A stretch of 64,000 nt of DNA from an uncultured Alphaproteobacteria bacterium (GTDB taxonomy: Bacteria > Pseudomonadota > Alphaproteobacteria > UBA11222): assembly GCA_947258435.1 (NCBI GenBank), contig CAMYID010000013.1, forward strand, positions 62,001 to 126,000, written 5' to 3'. Positions within the stretch are counted from its first letter, which is position 1. Each line of letters opens with the position of its first letter. The notes under the pieces are model-generated. The model made no database searches. It was not told where the DNA came from and was given only the letters and a program-made list of their open reading frames with translations. A program made the translations under genes and the position numbers. Below are positions 17,031-25,911 of the stretch, piece after piece.

Positions 17031-18572
17031 ATGTATCCAGGCACATATGCCGCAAAAAACCCCGAGAAGCCGGCTTTCATCATGGCCGAAAGCGGTGAAA
17101 CGGTCACCTATGGGGAGCTTAACGCCCGCTCCAATCAGGGGGCGCATCTGTTTCGCGAACTGGGGCTTGAACCCGGTGACAGTATCGCGATTTTTATGGA
17201 GAACACGCCACGCTATCTTGAGATCTGCTGGGCAGCGCAGCGGTCGGGGCTTTACTATACCTGCATCAGCTCGCGCCTGACGGCAAGCGAAGCCGATTAC
17301 ATTATCGGGGATTGCGAAGCGAAAATTGTCCTTGTCTCGAAGGGCAAGGCCGATGTGGCTGCGGAATTGCTGACGCTGATGCCGAATGTGCAGCAGCGTT
17401 TCATGGTTGATGGCACGATTGAGGGCTATGCCTCCTATGAAGAAGCCATTGCCGATAAACCCACCGATAACATCGCCGATGAGGTGAATGGTGCGGATAT
17501 GCTCTATTCCTCCGGCACGACGGGGCGGCCCAAGGGAATTCGCGTGGCGCTTGACGGGTCGCCGCCTGATGCGACCTCGAACCTGCTGATGCTTGTTCAG
17601 GCGCTTTATGGTTTTGACGAGGAGATGATCTACCTCTCGCCGGCGCCGCTCTATCACTCAGCGCCTTTACGTTACAATATGGCGGTGCTGCGCGCCGGCG
17701 GCACCTCGGTCATCATGGAACATTTCGATGCCGAGCGGGCGCTCGAATTCATCGAGAAATACAAGGCAACCCACAGCCAGTGGGTGCCCACCATGTTTGT
17801 GCGCATGCTGAAACTGCCAAAAGAGGTGCGGGAGAAATATGACGTTTCCTCTCTCAAGGTCGCGATCCATGCGGCCGCGCCTTGTCCGGTCAAGGTGAAG
17901 GAGCAGATGATCGATTGGTGGGGCAAGGTGATCTATGAATATTATGCGGGAACCGAAGGCAATGGTTTCTGCGCAATCAATTCCGAAGAATGGCTCACCC
18001 ATCGCGGTTCGGTCGGCAAGCCCTTGTTGGGCGAGTTGCATATAGTCGATGAGGCTGGTGAAGAACTGCCGCCCGGCGAAGCTGGCACCATCTATTTTTC
18101 CGGCGGCGGTGAATTCGAATATCATAATGATCCCAAGAAGACCGAGGAATCGCGTAATGCGAAAGGCTGGTCGACACTTGGGGACGTTGGTTATGTCGAT
18201 GAGGAGGGGTATCTCTACCTGACCGATCGCAAGGCCTTCATGATTATTTCCGGCGGCGTCAATATCTATCCGCAGGAAACCGAAGATACGCTGATCACCC
18301 ATCCCAAGGTGGCCGATGTCGCCGTCTTTGGCGTCCCGAACGAGGATTTCGGGGAGGAGGTGAAGGCTGTTGTCCAGCCTGCCAATATGGATGAGGCGGG
18401 GCCTGCGCTTGAGGAAGAGCTCATCGCATTCTGCCGCGACAATCTTGCGCATCTGAAATGCCCGCGCAGTATCGATTTTCAGGCGGAGCTGCCGCGTCAT
18501 CCAACCGGAAAGCTCTATAAACGGCTGCTGCGCGACCGTTATTGGGGTAACAAGGATTCCAAAATCGTCTAG
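17031..18572 (+). CDS. Acyl-CoA synthetase (AMP-dependent ligase)
   Basis: 513 residues, a complete ANL ligase. Motifs: P-loop-like YSSGTTGRPKG (about 162), the A5-type YYAGTEGNGF (about 304), GDVGYVDEEGYLYLTDR, hinge DRKAFMIISGGVNIYPQE, and the catalytic lysine in HPTGKLYKRLLRDRYW at the C-terminus. The sequence resembles medium/long-chain or bile-acid/steroid-type acyl-CoA ligases more than acetyl-CoA synthetases, but the substrate is not determinable. The MaoC-type hydratase gene follows by 14 bp, so the two form an operon; an enoyl-CoA hydratase gene is divergent. Confidence 0.92.
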   Translation: MYPGTYAAKNPEKPAFIMAESGETVTYGELNARSNQGAHLFRELGLEPGDSIAIFMENTPRYLEICWAAQRSGLYYTCISSRLTASEADYIIGDCEAKIVLVSKGKADVAAELLTLMPNVQQRFMVDGTIEGYASYEEAIADKPTDNIADEVNGADMLYSSGTTGRPKGIRVALDGSPPDATSNLLMLVQALYGFDEEMIYLSPAPLYHSAPLRYNMAVLRAGGTSVIMEHFDAERALEFIEKYKATHSQWVPTMFVRMLKLPKEVREKYDVSSLKVAIHAAAPCPVKVKEQMIDWWGKVIYEYYAGTEGNGFCAINSEEWLTHRGSVGKPLLGELHIVDEAGEELPPGEAGTIYFSGGGEFEYHNDPKKTEESRNAKGWSTLGDVGYVDEEGYLYLTDRKAFMIISGGVNIYPQETEDTLITHPKVADVAVFGVPNEDFGEEVKAVVQPANMDEAGPALEEELIAFCRDNLAHLKCPRSIDFQAELPRHPTGKLYKRLLRDRYWGNKDSKIV

Positions 18573-18586
18573 TCGGGAGAAGTTAT

Positions 18587-19048
18587 ATGTTGTCAGTTGC
18601 CTATCAGGACCTGCCCGGATTGGCCGGAAAGGAGATCGGGGTTTCCGATTGGATTACACTGGACCAGGATCGGGTCAATCTGTTTGCCGACGCGACCGAG
18701 GATCATCAGTGGATCCATGTCGATGTGGACCGTGCCAAACGCGAAATGGATACCGGCGGCACCATCGTCCATGGCTACCTCACCCTGTCTCTGATCCCCA
18801 AGATCATGTACGAACTTGTCGAGGTGACGGAAACCAGCCAGCTCATCAATTACGGTGCGAACAAGGTGCGGTTCACCAATATGGTGCCAACCGGTTCGAA
18901 AGTGCGCGGCCGAATCAGGGTTGCGGGTATCGAACAGAAAGGCCCCGGCACCTCCATGACCTATGAGGTGACGATCGAGATCGATGGCCAGGAACGTCCA
19001 GCCTGTATTGCCGAGGTGATCATGATGGCGTTTCCCGCTGAAGGCTAG
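18587..19048 (+). CDS. MaoC-like (R)-specific enoyl-CoA hydratase
   Basis: 153 residues, hot-dog fold. The hydratase-2 signature is visible: FADATEDHQWIHVD supplies the catalytic Asp and His dyad, followed by GGTIVHGYLTLSL. It hydrates trans-2-enoyl-CoA to (R)-3-hydroxyacyl-CoA. Within an operon after an acyl-CoA ligase it would process the activated acid. GGGAGAAG precedes the ATG. An intrinsic terminator follows immediately. Confidence 0.88.
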   Translation: MLSVAYQDLPGLAGKEIGVSDWITLDQDRVNLFADATEDHQWIHVDVDRAKREMDTGGTIVHGYLTLSLIPKIMYELVEVTETSQLINYGANKVRFTNMVPTGSKVRGRIRVAGIEQKGPGTSMTYEVTIEIDGQERPACIAEVIMMAFPAEG

Positions 19049-19074
19049 GCGGCAGCCGGATCAGGGCGATCACC

Positions 19075-19106
19075 ATGCCGGGGGACTCGTTCCCCGGCAT
19101 TTTTGT
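19075..19106 (+). terminator. Rho-independent terminator after the ligase-MaoC operon
   Basis: Stem ATGCCGGGG (19075-19083) pairs with CCCCGGCAT (19092-19100), followed by TTTTTGTT. It ends the acyl-CoA ligase/MaoC transcript just ahead of msrB. Confidence 0.85.
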
Positions 19107-19147
19107 TGCTATATAGGCAGGTGAGGACACGCAGATAGGAACATAAG

Positions 19148-19582
19148 ATGGCAAACGCGAAGAATAAGACTGAGGAACCGAAAGTCTCAAAAAGCGACGC
19201 GGAATGGCGTGAGCAGTTGACGCCGCTGCAGTATGAGGTAACCCGCAAGCATGGCACCGAACGCCCCTTCAGCGATAACGGCCATGACAGCAAGGATGAA
19301 GGTGTCTATCACTGCGTTTGCTGCGGTGCCCCCTTGTACAAATCAGACACGAAATATGATTCAGGTACCGGATGGCCAAGCTTTTTCGCCCCGATCAGCG
19401 AAGAAGCGGTTGCCTATCGCGATGATCGCAGCCTGTTCCGCCGGCGTACCGAAGTGATTTGCGCCAATTGCCATGCCCATCTTGGCCATGTGTTTGAAGA
19501 TGGGCCAAAGCCGACCGGTCTGCGCTATTGCATGAATGGTGCGGCGATGGAGTTGCAAAAGGAAGAGGGGGGCGAGGAGTAA
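19148..19582 (+). CDS. msrB: Peptide-methionine (R)-S-oxide reductase
   Basis: 144 residues. It repairs methionine-R-sulfoxide in proteins. It is a zinc-containing MsrB: C56/C59 (CVCCG) and C105/C108 (CANC) form the zinc site. The catalytic cysteine is C128 in GLRYCMNG, where most relatives read RYCINS; the substrate-pocket sequence GTGWPSF is conserved. It is cytoplasmic (no signal peptide) and a single gene between two terminated units. An MsrA is not present in the window. Confidence 0.94.
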   Translation: MANAKNKTEEPKVSKSDAEWREQLTPLQYEVTRKHGTERPFSDNGHDSKDEGVYHCVCCGAPLYKSDTKYDSGTGWPSFFAPISEEAVAYRDDRSLFRRRTEVICANCHAHLGHVFEDGPKPTGLRYCMNGAAMELQKEEGGEE

Positions 19583-19681
19583 AAACCGCCCCGCCCCTGA
19601 TGAGGTTCTGCCCCACAATCTGCTGACCTGAGCCGCTACCTGCAAACTGGCGTGCGTGTCTTGCCGGGGCCGGGGCAGCGG

Positions 19682-20485
19682 TTACTGCGCCAGATAGCCG
19701 CCATCGATCACAAGCTCGGTTCCCGTGATAAATGAAGAATCGTCGGATGCGAGGAACAGCACCCCGTTCGCAATATCCTTCGGCCTGCCCAGCCGGCCGA
19801 TGGGTGTCGCATTGATCATATCCTGACGGGCTGCTTCTTTCGCCTCATCGCCGCTGCTGCGGGCGATGGCGCGCATCGCGCTTTGCAGGCCCTCTGTCTC
19901 GATATAGCCCGGATGAACTGAATTCACGCGGATATTGAAACCAAGCTTTGCGCATTCAAGCGCGGCGGCCTTGCTGCCTATCCTGACACCGCCTTTGGAG
20001 GCGCAATAGGCTGTGGAACCGACATCGCCGATAAATCCCATGATCGAGGAGATGTTGATGATGGAACCACCCCCTTCCCAAAGGCGCGCGCGCTCGCGCA
20101 GCTGCGGAATTGCGTGTTTCATGCCAAGGAATACGCCCTCCATGTTGATCGACATGAGATGCCGCCAATCCTCAAGCGCCATCTTGTCGATCCGGCCGCC
20201 CGTGCCGATGCCTGCATTGTTCACAAGCACATCGACCCCGCCGAAATGCGACTTGGCCAGTGCCACGACGCGGCTCCAGTCATCTTCGCTTGCCGCGTCA
20301 TGGGGCGCGAATACTGCCTCCCCCCCTGCTGCAATAATCGCCTGCGCCGTTTCCTCTCCAAGTTCTGCGCGCTGATCGGTCAGGACGATCTTTGCCCCGC
20401 CTTCCGCCAGGCGGCGGGCCGATGCCGCGCCCAGGCCGCGCGCCGCGCCGCTGACAATTGCAATCTTTCCATCGATCCGGTTCAT
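19682..20485 (-). CDS. Short-chain dehydrogenase/reductase (SDR)
   Basis: 267 residues, classical SDR. NAD(P)-binding TGxxxGxG-type SGAARGLGAA (about 13-22), VLVNNAGIGTGG, catalytic Ser in INISSIMG, and Tyr/Lys in AYCASKGG (about 160-165); the C-terminal FITGTELVIDGGYLAQ is typical. An aspartate after strand 2 (VLTDQRA) favours NAD over NADP. Likely a 3-hydroxyacyl-CoA or alcohol/steroid dehydrogenase. GGGAGGGG precedes the ATG. It lies 30 bp after the CoA-transferase gene on the same strand, so the two form an operon. Confidence 0.9.
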   Translation of the reverse strand: MNRIDGKIAIVSGAARGLGAASARRLAEGGAKIVLTDQRAELGEETAQAIIAAGGEAVFAPHDAASEDDWSRVVALAKSHFGGVDVLVNNAGIGTGGRIDKMALEDWRHLMSINMEGVFLGMKHAIPQLRERARLWEGGGSIINISSIMGFIGDVGSTAYCASKGGVRIGSKAAALECAKLGFNIRVNSVHPGYIETEGLQSAMRAIARSSGDEAKEAARQDMINATPIGRLGRPKDIANGVLFLASDDSSFITGTELVIDGGYLAQ

Positions 20486-20515
20486 ATTCGGCCCCTCCCT
20501 GTCTTGATGCGCCGA

Positions 20516-21700
20516 TCAGGCGATGATCCCGCGTTCACGCATGGCGGTACACTGTTCCGCGCTGATGCCCAGCTCCGCAAGCACCGCATCGGTATCGCCG
20601 CCAAGCTGGGGCGCGTGGCGGCGGATGTCGGCGGGGGTTCGGGAAAACCGGATGGGGGGTGCCGGATAACGCAGCTTGCCCGATTGCGGGTGCTCTGACT
20701 CGATAATCGAATTGTTGTGCCGGATTTGCGGGTCGTCCGCGATATCGGTGCGCAGATTGATTTTTGCGCCCGCCACCTGCTCCTTTGTGAAGCGGGCCAG
20801 AATTTCGGCGGTGCTGAATTCCGCGATCTTTGCATTGGCGATGGCATTCAGCTCAGGCATGTTGGGCACACGCGAGGCCAGTTTTTCAAAGCGCGGATCC
20901 TTGCTGAGGTCGGACATATCAAGTGCGCGGCACAAGCCCTGATATTCGTCATCGCTTGTGACGTACCATGTGATAAACCCGTCCGCGGTCGCGGTGACAT
21001 TGGCGGTATCGCCCAAATCGGGAACCTTTGGCACATCGTCGCCAAGATAAGTATGGTTCGACATCGCATCGGGCCACAGAAAGGCAAGTCCTGCATCGAC
21101 CATGGTAATGCTGACATGCTGTCCGCCTGCGCCCCTTTCCTTTGCGTACAGGGCGGCAAGCGCCCCTTGCACCACGGTCATGGAAGTTACCTTGTCGCAG
21201 ACAATATTGCGCACCGGCGCGGGCTGCTTTGTTCTGGGGTCCGTCTGTACACCCATAAAACCTGTCACAGCCTGGATGACGTGATCATATACCCTGTCAT
21301 CCGCATAGGGGCCGGTTTCGCCAAATCCGCTGATCGATATGTAGATGATATCGGGATTGATGTTCTGGCAGGCCTGGTAGCCGACGCCCAGCCGGTCGAC
21401 GACGCCGGGGCGGAAATTCTGCAGTACAAGATCGGCATCTTTTACAAGTTGCAGGAAAAGGTCCACCCCATCTTTTGACTGAAGGTCAAGCGCGACAGCC
21501 CGCTTGTTTCTGTTCATCACGGCAAAACCCGATGAAATACCGCCACGCACCGCACCAAACCGGCGCGCAATATCGCCGCCGCCCGGCTGCTCCACCTTGA
21601 TGACATCAGCCCCCATATCCCCAAGCATGGCGGTAGCGAATGGACCGGAAACAACTGCAGTCAGATCGACGATTTTTACCCCATTCAATGGCCCGGGCAT
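20516..21700 (-). CDS. Class III CoA-transferase (CaiB/BaiF family)
   Basis: 394 residues from ATG 21700 (MPGPLNGVKIVDL), which has GGGAGG eight bases upstream; an extension to 21730 is less likely. Family landmarks are KIVDLTAVVSGPFATAMLGDMGADVIKVEQP at the N-terminus, the NKRAVALDLQSKDG segment and GGQHVSITMVDAGLAF carrying the probable catalytic aspartate. These enzymes move CoA between carboxylates, or act as racemases in the Amacr branch. Operon with the downstream SDR gene. Confidence 0.9.
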   Translation of the reverse strand: MPGPLNGVKIVDLTAVVSGPFATAMLGDMGADVIKVEQPGGGDIARRFGAVRGGISSGFAVMNRNKRAVALDLQSKDGVDLFLQLVKDADLVLQNFRPGVVDRLGVGYQACQNINPDIIYISISGFGETGPYADDRVYDHVIQAVTGFMGVQTDPRTKQPAPVRNIVCDKVTSMTVVQGALAALYAKERGAGGQHVSITMVDAGLAFLWPDAMSNHTYLGDDVPKVPDLGDTANVTATADGFITWYVTSDDEYQGLCRALDMSDLSKDPRFEKLASRVPNMPELNAIANAKIAEFSTAEILARFTKEQVAGAKINLRTDIADDPQIRHNNSIIESEHPQSGKLRYPAPPIRFSRTPADIRRHAPQLGGDTDAVLAELGISAEQCTAMRERGIIA

Positions 21701-21810
21701 GGCAAGACCTCCCCACATTCTGGCCGGCAATGGTTGCCAGCTTGTTATTATTGCGGATAATCCTGCCAGAAAGGTGGGCTGGCGCCCAAGAAAAAATCGT
21801 GCGCGGCAGT

Positions 21811-23067
21811 TCAGGCGGGGTGAATGAGAATATGTCGTTTCTTGCCGGCGCTCAGCTTGATAACACCGTCAGTCGAAATATCGTCAGCACCGATTATTGC
21901 GGTATCTGTTTCGATCACTTGATCGTTTAACCGCGCGCCCCGGTTCTTGATGAGCCGCCGCGCCTCGCCGCCTGAGGCGCATAGTCCCGCACGCCGCAGC
22001 AATTCGAAGGCGGCAATGCCTTCATCAAGCTCTGCCTGCGGAATATCGATTGTGGGCAGACCGGCGGCGCTTGCGCCTTCCTCAAAAGTCCGGCGTGCGG
22101 TCTCGGCTGCGCCTTCCGCTGCGTCTCGCCCATGCAGAAGTGCGGTCGCCTCGGTCGCGAGAATTTTCTTCGCCTCATTGAGCTCCTGCCCGCCGAGTTG
22201 CTCAAGCCGTTCGATCTCGGCAAGCGGTAATTCTGTGAACAGGCGCAGGAAGCGACCGACATCGGCATCTTCGGTATTGCGCCAATATTGCCAGTAATCA
22301 TAAGGCGACAGCATATCCTCATTGAGCCAGACCGCGCCGCCTTCCGATTTGCCCATCTTCTTGCCCGATGCCAGCGTCAGCAGCGGTGTCGTCAGCCCGA
22401 ACAGATGGCTGCCATCGGCGCGACGGCCCAACTCGACCCCGTTGATGATGTTGCCCCACTGATCCGATCCGCCCATCTGCAAGCGGCAGTTGTAGTTCCG
22501 GTTAAGTTCAACAAAGTCATAGGCCTGCAGCAGCATATAGTTGAATTCAAGGAAGGTCATCGGCTGCTCACGGCTCAGCCGCAGCTTGACACTGTCAAAT
22601 GTCAGCATACGGTTGATTGTGAAGTGTGTGCCAAAATCGCGGAGGAACGGAATATATTCCAGCTTGTCGAGCCAGTCGGCATTGTTCACCATGATTGCAT
22701 CGGTCGGGCCGTCGCCAAAGGTCAGGAACCGTTCGAAGGCCTTGCGGATGCCGCTGATATTGGCGTTGATATCGGCATCGGTCAGAAGCGGGCGGGATTC
22801 GTCCTTGCCGGTCGGATCGCCAACCCGGGTTGTACCGCCACCGATCAGCACGATAGGCTTGTGCCCCGAACGCTGCAGCAGGCGCAGCATCATGATGGAA
22901 ATAAGGTGGCCCACATGCAGGCTGGGCGCAGTACAGTCATATCCGGTATAGGCAATAATCGTTTCATTGCCCGCAAGCGTGTCGAGCGCTTCAAGATCGG
23001 TGCATTGATGCAGATATCCGCGTGCAACAAAGTTTTTCAGGAACTCGGATTTCGCTGTATGTGTCAT
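21811..23067 (-). CDS. tyrS: Tyrosyl-tRNA synthetase
   Basis: 418 residues, class Ic aminoacyl-tRNA synthetase. Motifs: HIGH equivalent APSLHVGHL (about 48-56), KMSKS equivalent [10 protein letters not shown] (about 235), and a C-terminal S4-like RNA-binding domain ([28 protein letters not shown]). It charges tRNA-Tyr. The divergent pairing with anmK is widespread in Alphaproteobacteria. Confidence 0.97.
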   Translation of the reverse strand: MTHTAKSEFLKNFVARGYLHQCTDLEALDTLAGNETIIAYTGYDCTAPSLHVGHLISIMMLRLLQRSGHKPIVLIGGGTTRVGDPTGKDESRPLLTDADINANISGIRKAFERFLTFGDGPTDAIMVNNADWLDKLEYIPFLRDFGTHFTINRMLTFDSVKLRLSREQPMTFLEFNYMLLQAYDFVELNRNYNCRLQMGGSDQWGNIINGVELGRRADGSHLFGLTTPLLTLASGKKMGKSEGGAVWLNEDMLSPYDYWQYWRNTEDADVGRFLRLFTELPLAEIERLEQLGGQELNEAKKILATEATALLHGRDAAEGAAETARRTFEEGASAAGLPTIDIPQAELDEGIAAFELLRRAGLCASGGEARRLIKNRGARLNDQVIETDTAIIGADDISTDGVIKLSAGKKRHILIHPA

Positions 23068-23201
23068 TATCTGGGCCGGAAATAATCAGGAAACCATGCC
23101 GTCTGGCGCGGCGCGGTGAGATGTAACACCTTTGCGGGGCAGGGAAAAGACGGCAGGCGGCGACCGCATGTGTGATCTTCTGATACAGGACGGAGAAGAG
23201 G

Positions 23202-24323
23202 GTGGCTGAACTCACGGTTATCGGCATGATGAGCGGCACCTCCGGCGATGGGGTGGATGCGGCGCTGATCCGCACAGACGGGACGCGCGTGTCATGGCAC
23301 GGCCCCTGGCTGAGCCTGCCTTATGAGCCGGATCTGCGTTTGCAGCTGTCCGATGCCATGCGCCGGGCAGCGATACTTGCGGCAGATGCGCCCCGGGATG
23401 CGGCGATATCCGCGCTTGGCCGGACCCTGAGTGCGCGCCATGCCGAAGCGGTGCGGCAACTGCTCGCCCGGGCAGGGATGAGCCGGGGGGATGTTGATCT
23501 GATCGGGTTTCACGGTCAGACCCTGTTTCATCAACCCGATGCCGGCATAACCGTGCAGATTGGGGATGGGGAGCTTTTGGCCAGGCAAACCGGAATTGAT
23601 GTGATTTGCGATTTCCGCAGCGCGGATGTCGCCGCAGGCGGGCAGGGCGCGCCGCTGGCACCGCTATATCATCGCGCGCTGGCGCTTTCGGGCAACATCT
23701 CGGTACCGCTCGCATTTCTCAATCTTGGCGGTGTCGGTAATCTGACCTGGATCGATCCGGCGGAGGACGGGCAAATCCTTGCCTTCGATACAGGCCCCGG
23801 CAACGGGTTGCTCGATGATTGGTGTATGCGTCACTTTGGCGAATCCTGCGACCGTGACGGGCGGCATGCCGCACGCGGGCAGGTTGATCGCACGGCGCTC
23901 GCGCGGATGCTTGCCGATCCCTGGTTCGATTTGCCCCCGCCCAAATCATTGGATCGGCATGACTTCGATTCCGGAGCGCTGGGGCGCTGTGCGCCCGATG
24001 ACGGCGCGGCGACACTAACGGCGTTCACCGCCCGGACCGTAGTGAAGGCTGCCCGGTTTCTGCCAGCCGTGCCCCGACACTGGATGGTGTGCGGCGGCGG
24101 CAGGCACAATCCGGTGCTTATGGCGATGCTGGCGCGGGCGCTTTCGGCGCCTGTTCTGCCTGTTGAGGAAAAGGGGTGGCGTGGCGATGCACTGGAAGCT
24201 GAAGCTTTCGCGTATCTCGCCGCCCGGTCGCTATTGGGACTGCCGCTCAGCCTGCCTGAAACGACCGGCGTCAGCGCCCCGCAGACAGGCGGGGTGTGTT
24301 GCCCCGCCCCGCAGGAGGCCTGA
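23202..24323 (+). CDS. anmK: Anhydro-N-acetylmuramic acid kinase
   Basis: 373 residues. It phosphorylates and opens 1,6-anhydro-MurNAc to MurNAc-6-phosphate during peptidoglycan recycling. The signature MSGTSGDGVDAALI is at residues 10-23, with GFHGQTLFHQP, FDTGPGNGLLDDW and a VCGGGRHNPVLM nucleotide-binding loop. The start is GTG with GGAGAAGAGG directly upstream. Divergent from tyrS. Confidence 0.95.
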   Translation: MAELTVIGMMSGTSGDGVDAALIRTDGTRVSWHGPWLSLPYEPDLRLQLSDAMRRAAILAADAPRDAAISALGRTLSARHAEAVRQLLARAGMSRGDVDLIGFHGQTLFHQPDAGITVQIGDGELLARQTGIDVICDFRSADVAAGGQGAPLAPLYHRALALSGNISVPLAFLNLGGVGNLTWIDPAEDGQILAFDTGPGNGLLDDWCMRHFGESCDRDGRHAARGQVDRTALARMLADPWFDLPPPKSLDRHDFDSGALGRCAPDDGAATLTAFTARTVVKAARFLPAVPRHWMVCGGGRHNPVLMAMLARALSAPVLPVEEKGWRGDALEAEAFAYLAARSLLGLPLSLPETTGVSAPQTGGVCCPAPQEA

Positions 24324-24348
24324 TCGTCAGCACAGTCGTCAGCGCCGG

Positions 24349-25011
24349 TCAGGCGGATTTGGCTGCGTCCACAATCTGCATCTGTTCGCTCAGATAGCTG
24401 CTGACATGCTCCGAAAGCTGATCAAGATGCTTGTCATAGAAGTGATTGGCGCCTTTGATCTTCGTATAATCGACAAGGATATTTTTTTGCGCCGACAGCT
24501 TCTGAACCAGTTTTTCAATCGGTTCCTGCCCGACTACCTGATCATTCGTGCCGTGGATGATGGTGCCCGATGCGGGACATGGCGCAAGGAAGGCGAAATC
24601 ATACATATTCGCGGGCGGCGAAATTGTGATGAAACCGGAAATTTCGGGCCGACGCATCAGAAGCTGCATGGAAATCCACGCACCAAATGAAAAACCTGCA
24701 ATCCAGCATTGCGGGGCGTTCTCGTTAAATTGCTGTAACCAGTCAAGCGCCGCGGCCGCATCAGACAATTCCCCGATACCATTATCGAACTCGCCAACGC
24801 TGCGTCCGACGCCACGGAAGTTGAACCGCAAAACCGAAAATTCATGTTGCTGGAATACCTGAGTGATTTGCTTGACTACCGGGTTGTTCATGGTCCCCCC
24901 ATAGGCGGGGTGCGGATGCAGGACCAGGGCAATCGGCGCATCGGGTTTAGGGGAAACATGATACCGGCCTTCGATCCGGCCGGCAGGGCCATTGAAAAAT
25001 ATTTCCGTCAT
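24349..25011 (-). CDS. Alpha/beta hydrolase (COG2945-type)
   Basis: 220 residues from ATG 25011 (MTEIFFNGPAGRIEG); a GTG four codons upstream is also possible. Features: LVLHPHPAYGGTMNN oxyanion region, RFNFRGVGRSVGEFD, nucleophile elbow AGFSFGAWI, acid residue in GTNDQVV, and histidine in IKGANHFYDKHLDQL. This family is widespread and poorly characterised (predicted esterase). It converges on anmK and lies upstream of, and divergent from, the SUF operon leader. Confidence 0.87.
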   Translation of the reverse strand: MTEIFFNGPAGRIEGRYHVSPKPDAPIALVLHPHPAYGGTMNNPVVKQITQVFQQHEFSVLRFNFRGVGRSVGEFDNGIGELSDAAAALDWLQQFNENAPQCWIAGFSFGAWISMQLLMRRPEISGFITISPPANMYDFAFLAPCPASGTIIHGTNDQVVGQEPIEKLVQKLSAQKNILVDYTKIKGANHFYDKHLDQLSEHVSSYLSEQMQIVDAAKSA

Positions 25012-25141
25012 AATTTCAATCACTTCTCGGTTTATGTGACGGGGAAGACAGTGCTGAATCCGGCCGGTTGGAGGCCATGGCGGCGCGCGCTTCTGTACCT
25101 AAGGGATATCGTATTGCTGGCGTAGGGGTTCACTTTTGCCA

Positions 25142-25173
25142 AAACTTGACTATTTTACTTAGGTGTCTAGAGT
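25142..25173 (+). promoter_or_regulatory. Candidate SUF promoter with an overlapping type 1 IscR operator
   Basis: TTGACT (25146-25151) and TAGAGT (25168-25173), 16 bp apart, form a plausible sigma70-type promoter. The 25 bases at 25142-25166 match about 21 positions of the enterobacterial type 1 IscR consensus as I recall it (core GACT-RWWWY-A-T). It lies about 200 bp before the iscR start. Inference: holo-IscR represses its own operon here. Confidence 0.55.
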
Positions 25174-25212
25174 GCCTGTTTCAATTTCGCGCGTGGGCGC
25201 GTATTTCGCCCG

Positions 25213-25227
25213 TGTCATAGCATGACA
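25213..25227. promoter_or_regulatory. 15-bp palindrome in the SUF operon leader
   Basis: TGTCATAGCATGACA is a perfect inverted repeat (6-bp arms, 3-bp centre) between the candidate promoter and iscR. It could bind a regulator. No family is assigned. Confidence 0.4.
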
Positions 25228-25255
25228 AGCGGCGGATTTGGAAAGAATTACTAAC

Positions 25256-25336
25256 CGGTTGTTGCAATCGGGGCCTTGCGCCCTGGTCTTTGCAATCTGG
25301 CTGTTGCAATCGGTTACTGGCTGTTGCGGGCGCAAT
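25256..25336. repeat. Imperfect direct repeats in the SUF leader
   Basis: GTTGCAATCGG occurs exactly at 25261-25271 and 25303-25313, 42 bp apart, close to four helical turns. Partial copies (TTTGCAATCTGG near 25290 and CTGTTGCGGGCGCAAT at 25321) fill the same 80 bp directly ahead of iscR. They may be operator half-sites or simple sequence expansion in the 5' leader. Confidence 0.6.
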
Positions 25337-25374
25337 GCGGCGCGGCGGCGATTTGAAAGAATGGGAAGATTGCT

Positions 25375-25896
25375 GTGAAATTAAGCACACGTGGCAGATA
25401 TGCAGTAATGGCGATGGCTGATCTTGCGCGCGCAGCCACCGATCATCCGGTCGCGCTGGCAGATATCGCGGAACGGCAGGAAATCTCGTTATCTTATCTG
25501 GAGCAGCTGTTCTCCAAACTGCGCAAGGGCGGCATCGTAACAAGCGTGCGCGGGCCGGGCGGCGGTTATCAGCTTGCAAGCCCGATGTCGGAAACGCGCA
25601 TTTCCGACATTATCCTTGCTGTTGATGAGCCGATCAAGACCACGCGCTGCGAGGTAGGGTCCTCGAAAGGGTGCACCAAGGGTAACGGGCGTTGCATCAC
25701 CCATGATTTGTGGGAAGAGCTTGGCCATCACATTCATATCTTTCTAAGCTCGGTAACGCTTGCCGATGTGGTGCACCGCAAGGTGCTTGGCAAGAGCGGC
25801 GCATTGGTGACGGAGGCCGCGCGGATGCGAACGCCGGTCGGGGAGGCCTGGTCCTTCGATGAACGGGAGCCTGTCAGCGTGGCGGCGGGTGAGTGA
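25375..25896 (+). CDS. iscR: Rrf2-family [2Fe-2S] regulator IscR
   Basis: 173 residues. The N-terminal winged helix (MKLSTRGRYAVMAMADLA, EISLSYLEQLFSKLRKGGIVTSVRGPGGGYQL) is followed by the cluster-binding loop TRC-x7-C-x6-C-ITHDLW. That loop gives the three cysteines and downstream histidine that ligate the [2Fe-2S] cluster in IscR, which separates it from NsrR or RirA. The start is GTG with GGGAAG upstream. First gene of the SUF operon; it should sense iron-sulfur status and adjust transcription, very likely including its own. Confidence 0.92.
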   Translation: MKLSTRGRYAVMAMADLARAATDHPVALADIAERQEISLSYLEQLFSKLRKGGIVTSVRGPGGGYQLASPMSETRISDIILAVDEPIKTTRCEVGSSKGCTKGNGRCITHDLWEELGHHIHIFLSSVTLADVVHRKVLGKSGALVTEAARMRTPVGEAWSFDEREPVSVAAGE

Positions 25897-25911
25897 TACG
25901 GACAAGCTGCT

